Assembly: GCA_017615435.1 (NCBI GenBank)
Contig: JAGAAF010000063.1
Coordinates: 51,487 to 115,486, forward strand
Direction of reading: 5' to 3'
DNA from: Bacteroidales bacterium
Lineage (GTDB): Bacteria; Bacteroidota; Bacteroidia; Bacteroidales; UBA932
DNA: 64,000 nucleotides
Shown here: in pieces, positions 1 to 7,277 of the stretch
Position numbering within the stretch: the stretch's first letter is position 1
How the letters are laid out: the number at the start of each line of letters is the position of its first letter
Notes under the pieces: model-generated
Told to the model about the DNA's origin: nothing
The model's input: only the letters and a program-made list of their open reading frames with translations
Database searches by the model: none
Made by a program: the position numbers and the translations under genes

Positions 1-894
1 CTGGTACATCATTTCGCCGGCGGTCTCGAAGTCGCCGCGCTCAAGGGCGTCGCAGACATCGAGCACGCGCTGAAGCTCGCCGATAACGTATTCAGCCCTG
101 AGGAAATCCTCCTCGGGAATCTCCGAGCGTACTTCTTCGAGCCACACGCGCTTTGCGTCGCTGAGGAACTCGACCTCGGGATGGCGCTTGCGGATTGCAG
201 CCGCGGCATTCTCACAGGAAGCGCGGCGCTTGTTGTAAGCGGACGAGGCGAGTTCGTGCTTCACACAGGAATCGATCAGGACAAGCTTATATCCGGCAGA
301 CTCCGGGTCGAAGGGGAAATACTTGTACTCGAGGGTCTTGCAGTTGAGGCGGATGAGCGAACCGGCCTTTCCGAAGATGGATGCGAACTGGTCCATAATT
401 CCGCACATCACCCCGCAGTAATTGTGCTCTGTGCTCTGCCCTATCTTCGCCAACTCGAACTTGTCGATGTTGTTGCCGTTGAGTTCGTTAAGAGCAAATG
501 CGAAGCAACTCTCGAGGGCTGCCGACGAGGAAAGTCCCGCGCCGAGGGGAACGTCGCCTGCGAACACAGTGTCGAAGCCGGCGACCTTTCCGCCGCGCTT
601 GATGGTCTCGCGGCAAACGCCGAAGATGTAGCAGGCCCACTGCTGCTTCGGCTTATCCTCTTCCCTGAGGCCGAACTCGGCCATCTCGTTGTAGTCGATG
701 GAGAAAGCGCGGACCTTGTCGAGGTCATTGAGCTTGATCTGCGCCATAAGGCCCTTGTCAATAGCTCCAGGAAACACATATCCGCCGTTGTAGTCGGTGT
801 GTTCGCCAATCAGATTGATACGTCCTGCGCTGGCAAAAAGATTTCCTCCCTCGCCGAAAAGGGTCTTGAACTTGTTCTGGATCTTTGATTTCAT
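1..894 (-). CDS. galK: Galactokinase, C-terminus cut by window edge
   Basis: Phosphorylates galactose at C1 with ATP, the entry step of the Leloir pathway in the cytoplasm. The reading frame is open to base 1, so about 298 N-terminal residues are present of roughly 385 usual for the family. Visible motifs: the galactokinase signature GRINLIGEHTDYNGGYVFP near residues 24-42, the GHMP ATP-binding loop PLGAGLSSSAALE, and CGIMDQFAS with the catalytic Asp. The start is the ATG at 892-894, read as MKSKIQNKFKTLFGEGG. A Bacteroidota -7 element lies about 32 bases upstream, and the gene is separated from ppiD by about 210 bases holding a terminator, so it is probably a separate transcription unit. Function is certain; what lies downstream is not seen. 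Confidence 0.95.
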   Translation of the reverse strand, partial: MKSKIQNKFKTLFGEGGNLFASAGRINLIGEHTDYNGGYVFPGAIDKGLMAQIKLNDLDKVRAFSIDYNEMAEFGLREEDKPKQQWACYIFGVCRETIKRGGKVAGFDTVFAGDVPLGAGLSSSAALESCFAFALNELNGNNIDKFELAKIGQSTEHNYCGVMCGIMDQFASIFGKAGSLIRLNCKTLEYKYFPFDPESAGYKLVLIDSCVKHELASSAYNKRRASCENAAAAIRKRHPEVEFLSDAKRVWLEEVRSEIPEEDFLRAEYVIGELQRVLDVCDALERGDFETAGEMMYQ

Positions 895-925
895 ATCGAA
901 TGGTTTTAGTTTCAGTCGCGGAATA

Positions 926-933
926 CAAATATA
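926..933 (-). promoter_or_regulatory. -7 promoter element of galK
   Basis: On the minus strand these bases read TATATTTG, matching the Bacteroidota -7 consensus TAnnTTTG, about 32 bases before the galK ATG. I do not see a clear -33 TTTG at the expected distance, so the assignment is moderate. Confidence 0.5.
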
Positions 934-966
934 GCAAATTAAAAGCAGAATCCCCACACCGACCGC

Positions 967-1059
967 GTGGCGCCTAATCCGCTGACTACCAGCCAAATAC
1001 AAAAACTGGGCTCCAAAAATTTCGGAGTCCAGTTTTACGAAATTACTGATTTACAGGGA
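967..1059. repeat. 93-bp dispersed repeat, copy A
   Basis: Aligns without gaps to 43247-43339, with about 62 of 93 positions identical by hand count. Both copies start GTGGCG, carry a central hairpin around CTCC...CGGAG, and end in CAGGGA. Both lie in intergenic DNA just beyond the 3' end of transcription units. The segment GCTGACTACCAGC at 981-993 also resembles CGCTGACTACTAGCG near 43168. This looks like a REP-like or decayed mobile intergenic element; its identity is not known to me. Confidence 0.55.
1002..1036. terminator. Bidirectional hairpin terminator between galK and ppiD
   Basis: Bases 1002-1014 (AAAACTGGGCTCC) pair with 1024-1036 (GGAGTCCAGTTTT), with one weak pair. A runs on one side and T runs on the other allow termination on either strand. 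It lies downstream of ppiD on the minus strand and forms the core of repeat copy A. Confidence 0.6.
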
Positions 1060-1071
1060 GTTGCGCTCCAC

Positions 1072-1100
1072 GGGGCCACGGGGGGCACGGGGGCGCGGGG
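1072..1100 (+). other. G-quadruplex-forming motif beside the ppiD stop codon
   Basis: Four G-runs of 4, 6, 5 and 4 bases (1072-1075, 1080-1085, 1089-1093, 1097-1100) are separated by 3-4 base loops, an ideal intramolecular G4 pattern. The G-rich strand is the template for the leftward ppiD transcript, and the motif starts three bases beyond the ppiD stop codon. Confidence 0.6.
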
Positions 1101-1103
1101 CGG

Positions 1104-3191
1104 CTAATAATAGCGAGCCCTGTTGTCCACGACGTTCGCGGCGTCCTGCATCACGGACATAATCATCTGTGAGGAGTACTGCGCTTTCTGGGTGGCGTAG
1201 TTCTTCGCGTCCTGCTCGGTGTAGAACTGACCGGCATCGCGACGGAGAGTCTTGAACACATAGACTGCGTTCTGTCCCTCGACGGGGCCGCTCACGGCGC
1301 CGATCTCAGACTTGAGGATTGCGCCGAGAAGAGCGGACTCCACAACACCTGCGCTCATCGGGGAGAAGCTGATGTCGTTGCGGGTGCTGACGGTTGTTCC
1401 GTTAGCCTCTGCAACCGCCTCGAGAGTGGGATTCTCTGCCAGGAACTCTGCAACCTGCGCGGCTTTGTGGGCATTGCGCTTATCGGTGTAAAGCTTGTTC
1501 TGGATCTGGCTCGACACCTCGCTGAGCTCTGCGAAACCGTCCTTGCGGACTTCCTTCACAGCGGCCACGAAGAAGAAGGTGTTGTTCACGGTAATGATGC
1601 CGGAAGCCTTGCCCTTCTTGGTCTTGGAATCGAACACCCAACGGGTGACTTCCTTGGCCTGGTCCACTGAACCGAAGGTCGAGGTGCTCTCGAGCACGCG
1701 GTTCTGCTTGTGCGAGTAAACGCCGAGCGAATCAACTGCCTTGAGGTAACCCTCGAGGGTGCCGCCGGCGATGGTGGCGAACTTATTTGCTTCGTTGTAG
1801 AATCCATTGAAGGTCTCCTTGCTGGCAAGGACAGACTTCTCGAGGATGGCCACCTGCTTCTTCGCGATGGGCTTGGTGGTCTTGGTAACAACTACCACGT
1901 GGCTGCCGTACTGGGTCTTGATCACGTAAGGCTTGCCGACCTTTGCGGTCAGGACAGACTCGAATCCGGGGATCATATAGCTCTGGGTCATCCAGCCGAT
2001 GTTTCCGAGCTGGCCGTCTGCGGCCGAGCCCTGGTCGGCAGAATAATTCAGAACAAGCTCAGCGAAACGGCCGGGAGCCTTGGTCGCAACTGCTGCAAGG
2101 CTGTCTGCCTTCTTCGCAGCACCGGCGCCCTGAAGCAGGATGTGCTTGACATACACTGAATCGGGAACATTGGCGCTTGCGACAACGCGTGCGGTGAAGA
2201 AGCTGTCTCCTTCCTTCACGACGGGCGAGATGCCCTTCTTGCCGGAGAAAACGAACTTGTCGATTTCCGAAGAAACGGTGTTAAGTTCGCCCTTCTTGTA
2301 CCAGCGGTTCGAAAGGGATCTGTCGGAGTTCTTGAGAAGGAAGTTCTTGAGGTTGTCCGTCTTTGCGAACTCGTCGAGAACATCTTTTATCGCCTTCTCC
2401 GTGTAAGCCACGTCGGTTGCCGAGGGCTTTACCTCGAACACCACATACTCGATATCGCGGCTGGCCTTCTGCTTGTATTCGTCCTGATGGGCTTTGTAGT
2501 AGGCCTTGATCTCCTTCTTGGAGACGTTCACCGTCGTGTCGCGGACATAGCCGTAAGGGATGGAGACGAGCTCGATATCGGCAGTGGTATTGCCTGCCTC
2601 GACTGCTTCCTTAAGCGAAAGCGGGCTCTCAAGGGCGCTGTAAGCGAACAGTGAACCATACTTGCTGTAGAACTGCTGAGTGCGGATAGTCTGCTTCAGG
2701 TAGTTCCAATAAAGCTTGAGGGTCTCGTCCGTCTCTGCCTGGCGGTTGATTTCGCGCACCCTCTCCACGGAGAAAGTGCCGTCCTCTGCCTGGAAGAGAG
2801 GATTCTGCTCGATGATGGGGCTGAGGTGATTGCCTGCGATGAGGTCTGCCACCTCTGCGTCACCCACCTTGATACCGGCGGCCTCGCAGTTCTTGAAGAA
2901 CATAAAGCGGTCCAGAAGGGACTGCCAAGCTGCATTCCTGATCTGCTGGTGGGCCTGCTCGGTCTGAGCGCTGGAGCCTGTGCTGATTTCGTTAATCGTA
3001 GTGAAGTTTCCAACCTCTGCGGAGAAATCCTCATACGAGATTCCCGTACCGTTGATTTCGCCTACATTCTCCGGCCTGCCGAAAAGATTCATCAGGTCGT
3101 CCATAGGGGCGATGAAGTACAGGAGGGAAAGCGCGATGATTACGGAGATAGCCACTCCGAACTTGTTGCGCATCTTTTGTAGTACTGCCAT
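1104..3191 (-). CDS. PpiD-like periplasmic peptidyl-prolyl isomerase
   Basis: A 695-residue membrane-anchored foldase, likely helping newly secreted outer-membrane and periplasmic proteins fold. One transmembrane segment lies near residues 12-30 after a short positive N-terminus (MAVLQKMRNKFG). A SurA-like N-terminal helical domain covers roughly 35-200, and a parvulin rotamase domain lies near 345-437, with the hallmark VYVKHILL start and a downstream GYGSHVVVV-like segment (QYGSHVVVV). The C-terminal 250 residues resemble the second PpiD chaperone lobe. It follows lptC in the same direction with a 57-base gap, closing an envelope-biogenesis gene run. Length and architecture match Bacteroidota proteins annotated as SurA N-terminal domain or PpiD proteins; whether it acts as an isomerase or only a chaperone is not determined. 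Confidence 0.88.
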   Translation of the reverse strand: MAVLQKMRNKFGVAISVIIALSLLYFIAPMDDLMNLFGRPENVGEINGTGISYEDFSAEVGNFTTINEISTGSSAQTEQAHQQIRNAAWQSLLDRFMFFKNCEAAGIKVGDAEVADLIAGNHLSPIIEQNPLFQAEDGTFSVERVREINRQAETDETLKLYWNYLKQTIRTQQFYSKYGSLFAYSALESPLSLKEAVEAGNTTADIELVSIPYGYVRDTTVNVSKKEIKAYYKAHQDEYKQKASRDIEYVVFEVKPSATDVAYTEKAIKDVLDEFAKTDNLKNFLLKNSDRSLSNRWYKKGELNTVSSEIDKFVFSGKKGISPVVKEGDSFFTARVVASANVPDSVYVKHILLQGAGAAKKADSLAAVATKAPGRFAELVLNYSADQGSAADGQLGNIGWMTQSYMIPGFESVLTAKVGKPYVIKTQYGSHVVVVTKTTKPIAKKQVAILEKSVLASKETFNGFYNEANKFATIAGGTLEGYLKAVDSLGVYSHKQNRVLESTSTFGSVDQAKEVTRWVFDSKTKKGKASGIITVNNTFFFVAAVKEVRKDGFAELSEVSSQIQNKLYTDKRNAHKAAQVAEFLAENPTLEAVAEANGTTVSTRNDISFSPMSAGVVESALLGAILKSEIGAVSGPVEGQNAVYVFKTLRRDAGQFYTEQDAKNYATQKAQYSSQMIMSVMQDAANVVDNRARYY

Positions 3192-3248
3192 ATGATAGTT
3201 TTTTCTTTAAAATTATCGAATTTGGGCTGCGAAGATAGTAATAATTCT

Positions 3249-3881
3249 TTATTTGAGCAAAGGTCCGATGAAGTTGACCGAATCTATCTTCACGGTGGTG
3301 CTGTCGGACTGCGAGTAGCCGTAGCTGTCGAAGGGGCGCAGGAGGATGGCGTTGCGCGCGCGGTCATCCGAGCGCATACCGTAGCCCTGCATCATTCCGT
3401 CCTCGGAATAGAGCTTCACATAGGCGTCGGTGTATATCTCCTCTTTCTTGCGGTCCCAGTAGAGGGTGTCCGTCTCCATAGTCTCCTTCTTGATCACGTT
3501 GGAGACTATCACGTTGCCCGTCGCCTCCCAGAGCTCTCCCGCCGATTTTTTGCCGGCCGTGACGTGCTTGGCCTTGTCGGCCATAATGATGGTCTCGAGC
3601 AGGCCCTCCTCCGTGTAGCCGTAGACCTGAAGTCCGTTGGGGAAAAGGTCATAGTCCAGCGAGTCCGTGACGAACTTGAGCATCACGGCCGATTCGAAGC
3701 GCTGCTTCACCACACCGTCCTCGGTGTTCACGGCGAACATATCGTTGACCACCTGGATAGGCGTCTCTGCCAGGTTGATTTTGTCCGCCTCCTTCAGTTT
3801 GCCTCCGCACCCGAAAACGACAAAAGCAACCGCGATGAAAGCGGTTGCCTTGGTCTTTATATGCGGGACTATCCTGCTCAA
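3249..3881 (-). CDS. lptC: LPS export system protein LptC-like lipoprotein
   Basis: A predicted periplasmic lipoprotein of the LptC/OstA-like family, which passes lipopolysaccharide from the inner-membrane LptBFG transporter to the LptA bridge. The likely start is TTG at 3879-3881, two bases after the stop of the TPR gene. It gives a short basic N-terminus, a hydrophobic stretch and a lipobox ending VVFGC. An ATG further upstream would overlap the TPR gene by about 45 bases and bury the signal peptide. The rest shows the repeated beta-strand pattern of LptC, with DTLYWDRKKEEIYTDAYVKL typical of the family. About 210 residues. Its place among OMP, TPR and foldase genes agrees with an outer-membrane assembly role. 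LptC assignment rests on overall pattern, not catalytic residues. Confidence 0.8.
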   Translation of the reverse strand: MSRIVPHIKTKATAFIAVAFVVFGCGGKLKEADKINLAETPIQVVNDMFAVNTEDGVVKQRFESAVMLKFVTDSLDYDLFPNGLQVYGYTEEGLLETIIMADKAKHVTAGKKSAGELWEATGNVIVSNVIKKETMETDTLYWDRKKEEIYTDAYVKLYSEDGMMQGYGMRSDDRARNAILLRPFDSYGYSQSDSTTVKIDSVNFIGPLLK

Positions 3882-3883
3882 CT

Positions 3884-5212
3884 CTACTTCTGGGTCTTGA
3901 CGGTAGTGGTCTCGCGGAATGCGCCGCAACTCACGGTGTAAGAGTCGCCGTCCTTCACGTCATACATAAAGGCGTCAGCGGCAGTAGGATAATACTGGCG
4001 GAACTGGGCGATCATCTTGTTGGCCTCTTCTGCAAGCGAAGAGTCCGCACGCTTGGCCTTCTCGAGATAGTCGACCGCAACCCAGTAAGGAGCGCGGACC
4101 GCGATCTCGTTGCCTTCGCAGCGGACGTTGCCCCAGACCGAAGCGAGGAGCATATAGTCCTTGCCCTTGAGGTCGTTCCTGCCGGTGAGGGCGACCGAAC
4201 GCTTGGCGGAAGACTCTGCCAGCTGAGGACGGCCGGACTTATAAGCATAGACTGCAAGTTCGTAGTAGAGGTCGGCGTCCATCTCGGCGTCCGAATCCTC
4301 GGCTGCGATAGCCTCTTCCATATACTTGACGGCGAGGTCCACCTTGCCCTGAGCGGCATTCAGCTGATAGAGCATCTTGGCCGAAGAGGCGCTGGGGTTC
4401 GCATTGTACACGGCGGTGGCGGCGCCAATGAACAGGCTGTTGTCCATACAGTCTTCTGCGGAAGACATAATCCTCACGACCTTCGTGGCAAACTCCACGT
4501 CGGAAGGATTGGCTTCGAAACGAGGACCGTAGAGAGAGATGATCTTGTCGCAGTCGGCAAGCTTGCTGCTCACGAAGAGGTTGTCGAGGTCCGTGCGGAC
4601 TTTCTCGTTCGCCTCCCTGTCGGTTTCAGTCTTCGCCTCGGCAGCGTCGAGAAGACCGGAGTTGCGCTCGTACACGCTGATAACCTCCTCTTCGTCGATC
4701 AGGCCGATCTTGCAGAGCTCGATGGCGGCGTTGAGATTGAAGATGTAGATGCTCGGCTTGGTGTCCTTGTCGTTGAACTCGATGATCTCGTTGAGGCCAT
4801 CATAAAGGCGCTTGTTGTCGTCCTTTATGTAGTTGGCCATATCGAGGCCCTTGTTGTTGCGGGCGGTCACGCCGTACTTCGGATAGTACTCGATACGTAC
4901 GTCGTGGATCATCATCAGCGAGTCGATGAGCTGAGCCTTATAGACGGGGTTCTTCGCGTTCTTCGAAATGAGCTTGCGCATAAGCGCCGTTCCGTCCACG
5001 AGCATAGTCTGGTTCGCTGTCGGAGGGCAGATCTTGAAAGCCTCGCGCCAGTTCGGGGTGGCGGAATCGTAGTTCTTCTGCTTGAAGTACTCTTTGTAGT
5101 ACGAGAGGTACTTGATGCATTCGGCGCTGTCGGCACCGTACTTTCCCTGTGCGAACACATTGCCCGCACCGAGGGTGGCGATTGCCAGGATTGCGATAAT
5201 CAGTCTTTTCAT
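3884..5212 (-). CDS. Secreted TPR-repeat protein
   Basis: A 442-residue exported protein of unknown exact function. The N-terminus MKRLIIAILAIATLGAGNVFAQ is a clear signal peptide ending in AQ. The mature part contains helical repeats with TPR-like spacing, for example ELAVYAYKSGRPQLAESSAK near residues 315-335. The family is common in Bacteroidota between envelope genes. Here it lies 15 bases downstream of a FadL-like outer membrane protein and two bases upstream of lptC, so it is probably co-transcribed and acts in the periplasm, perhaps as a scaffold for envelope assembly. That role is inference from context only. Confidence 0.8.
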   Translation of the reverse strand: MKRLIIAILAIATLGAGNVFAQGKYGADSAECIKYLSYYKEYFKQKNYDSATPNWREAFKICPPTANQTMLVDGTALMRKLISKNAKNPVYKAQLIDSLMMIHDVRIEYYPKYGVTARNNKGLDMANYIKDDNKRLYDGLNEIIEFNDKDTKPSIYIFNLNAAIELCKIGLIDEEEVISVYERNSGLLDAAEAKTETDREANEKVRTDLDNLFVSSKLADCDKIISLYGPRFEANPSDVEFATKVVRIMSSAEDCMDNSLFIGAATAVYNANPSASSAKMLYQLNAAQGKVDLAVKYMEEAIAAEDSDAEMDADLYYELAVYAYKSGRPQLAESSAKRSVALTGRNDLKGKDYMLLASVWGNVRCEGNEIAVRAPYWVAVDYLEKAKRADSSLAEEANKMIAQFRQYYPTAADAFMYDVKDGDSYTVSCGAFRETTTVKTQK

Positions 5213-5227
5213 ATCCTAATAACTTGT

Positions 5228-6544
5228 TTATTCGTACATAGGTTTCTGGAACCACACGTCGAAGAGATTGACTCCAAAGTTGAAGCCGACGTAGGTTTCA
5301 CGCACCATATTGTTTTTAAGCGAACCCCTCTGCCCGATCTCCATACCCACGGTAAGGCCGTTGTTCCAACGGAAAACCGGAAGGGTTGCTCCCAAAGTGA
5401 TGCCTCTGGAGTGGATTTCGTTGCCTGAGACGCTGAAATATTCTTTCGTATAGAAGACTCCCACCCTGTAGGCGATGAGCTTGTAGTAGTAGCGGATATC
5501 GTTCGGATTGGGGATGTATTCCACTCCGGCTCTGTACGATTCCGAAAGTCCGGTGGTGAAAAGCGGGCCGCTTGCGCCGTTGACCGCCAGGCCGGTGACG
5601 CCCGAGAATCCGCAGTTAGTCCAATCTGAACGGGTGTAGTCAAGCTCGGCCCTGAACTTGCCGCCGTAGCTGACGCTGATACCGGCTCCCATCTCGCCTG
5701 CCAGATAAAACCTGCCGGGCAGGGAATTGAGCATAGTGGTGTCCTTGCTTTCGCTTACTCCGGAGACCGTGTTGATCATACGGCCACCAAGCTTCGCGTC
5801 AAGCCCGTAGACTGCGCCGACTCCCAGCTTAAACTTATCTCCCAGAGGCTGCTCGTACTGCAGGCCGAACTTTGCCGAATTGGCGCTGAGCTGAAGCTCG
5901 TTGGTCTTCGTCAGGCCAACCGCCGCCGCGTCCGCTATGGTCTCCGTATAAGTCTTCTTGATATTGCCGAAATAGTGGGACAGTTCCGCACCAACCGACA
6001 CCTTGTCGAACAGGTCCAGGCCTATGGTCGCGAAAGCCTGGTAGATACTGCCAAGGCCGGTGTACGAATGCGCGATATTCCCTACTGCGGCTATCGCCGT
6101 GGGGTTGGTGTCGTAGTAACCGTAACTGTAACCGGTAGCGCTGTAGGGCTTGATTCCAACCATCATCGCCGCATCCACGGGCTTCGTGTAGAAGAGCGGG
6201 AACGAGATGAGGAAGTTGTTGATGTTGAACAGGTTGTTAGCGGACACGTTGTCGCCCTGACGGAGGATCTTGTTGGTCTGATAGATCGAATAGTCCGACA
6301 TAAAGGCGAGCGAGTCGCGGGCGGTAACGGCGGCAGGGTTGAGCACGTTCACGAAACGGTGATTGCGCGAGGCGATTCCCACTCCGCCCATAGTCTTGTT
6401 GTAGGCGGTACCGGGCGTCGCGAGCTCGCCGATTCCGAACACCGAATAAGGAGTGAAACCGGCATAGGAACCGCCGTCCTCCGCGTGAGCGAAGAAAGGC
6501 AGCGCCAAGGCCAGGAACGATATTATAACCCTACTTCCTTTCAT
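5228..6544 (-). CDS. FadL-like outer membrane beta-barrel protein
   Basis: A 438-residue outer membrane protein. It opens with a signal peptide (ALALPFFAHA, cleavage likely after residue 21). The mature N-terminus contains YSVFGIGELATPGTAYNKTMGGVGIA, with the GMGGVGIA-type motif and NPAAVTA segment typical of the FadL/OmpP1/TodX superfamily. The rest alternates hydrophobic and polar residues with aromatic girdles, as in a beta-barrel. FadL-type channels move hydrophobic compounds across the outer membrane, but Bacteroidota paralogues have varied or unknown cargo. It overlaps coaX by 14 bases, so its translation may be coupled to that gene. Confidence 0.8.
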   Translation of the reverse strand: MKGSRVIISFLALALPFFAHAEDGGSYAGFTPYSVFGIGELATPGTAYNKTMGGVGIASRNHRFVNVLNPAAVTARDSLAFMSDYSIYQTNKILRQGDNVSANNLFNINNFLISFPLFYTKPVDAAMMVGIKPYSATGYSYGYYDTNPTAIAAVGNIAHSYTGLGSIYQAFATIGLDLFDKVSVGAELSHYFGNIKKTYTETIADAAAVGLTKTNELQLSANSAKFGLQYEQPLGDKFKLGVGAVYGLDAKLGGRMINTVSGVSESKDTTMLNSLPGRFYLAGEMGAGISVSYGGKFRAELDYTRSDWTNCGFSGVTGLAVNGASGPLFTTGLSESYRAGVEYIPNPNDIRYYYKLIAYRVGVFYTKEYFSVSGNEIHSRGITLGATLPVFRWNNGLTVGMEIGQRGSLKNNMVRETYVGFNFGVNLFDVWFQKPMYE

Positions 6545-7253
6545 AATCTTCCGAAATGGTTGCCAAGCCCATCAGCACGAGGTTTGATACCACGAAAATG
6601 GAGTTCTTGGTCTGCTTTGCAAAGTAACTGGCGTCTCCCCCGGTGAACACTACCACACTGCCGGGAGCGCCGGCTATGTACCCGTCGACTTCAAACACTA
6701 TGCCCGAAATCACTCCGGCCTCGATTCCGCTGGTCTCCGAAGAGCCGATCGCGGGCGGATCGAGCGGCGTGTCCACCAGCGGCAGCGCCCTCGAATAACG
6801 GTTGAGCGCCTTGAAGCGGGTGCGGCATCCGAGCGATAGGTTGCCTCCGTGGTAGGTCCCGTCCGCGGCGACGGAGTCGATCGAGAGTACTGTGCCGAAG
6901 TCGAAGACGAGGCACGGCTTGCCCTTGAACAGCTCCCTGGCCGCGATTATGCCGGCCGCGCGGGACGGAGAAAGGTACTCCGGAAGGCCATAGGCCCTCA
7001 TTATTGCGGGGTGGTTGCGGTCGATAAGGACCAGTTGCCCGCACCTTTCGCGTATCTCGCTGATATCCTCTTCGGGGATATCCCGCACCGACGCCAGAAC
7101 CAGCACATCGGGTTTCTCCTTCGCAAGGAGGGTGCCCAGCAGGAAACCGTGGAGCTTTTCGCCCTGGTAGCGCACCGTCTTCCCAAGGGTTTTCCCCTCG
7201 GCCCAGGCGGCTTTCAGCGCCGTGTTTCCTATCTCGATGAGCAGATTCGCCAT
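6531..7253 (-). CDS. coaX: Type III pantothenate kinase
   Basis: Phosphorylates pantothenate, the first committed step of coenzyme A synthesis; type III enzymes belong to the ASKHA fold and need a monovalent cation. At 240 residues it fits the family. Visible features: LLIEIGNTALKAAWAEG at the N-terminus (phosphate-binding loop, with Glu where most CoaX proteins have Asp in DIGNT), CLVFDFGTVLSID near residue 120, and GTYHGGNLSLGCRTRFKAL, the GGxIxPG-like segment with conserved basic residues. It lies 24 bases downstream of mfd and overlaps the next gene. The Asp-to-Glu change in the first loop is conservative, but it touches a catalytic position. Confidence 0.9.
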   Translation of the reverse strand: MANLLIEIGNTALKAAWAEGKTLGKTVRYQGEKLHGFLLGTLLAKEKPDVLVLASVRDIPEEDISEIRERCGQLVLIDRNHPAIMRAYGLPEYLSPSRAAGIIAARELFKGKPCLVFDFGTVLSIDSVAADGTYHGGNLSLGCRTRFKALNRYSRALPLVDTPLDPPAIGSSETSGIEAGVISGIVFEVDGYIAGAPGSVVVFTGGDASYFAKQTKNSIFVVSNLVLMGLATISEDYERK

Positions 7254-7277
7254 ACTTAAGCCGACAAATTTAATAAT

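Noticed and set aside
3845..5428. Long open frame opposite the TPR gene (527 codons)
   Set aside because: Antisense to a well supported gene with signal peptide and TPR repeats; the translation is biased towards Val, His and Leu, as expected from the reverse strand of GC-rich codons.
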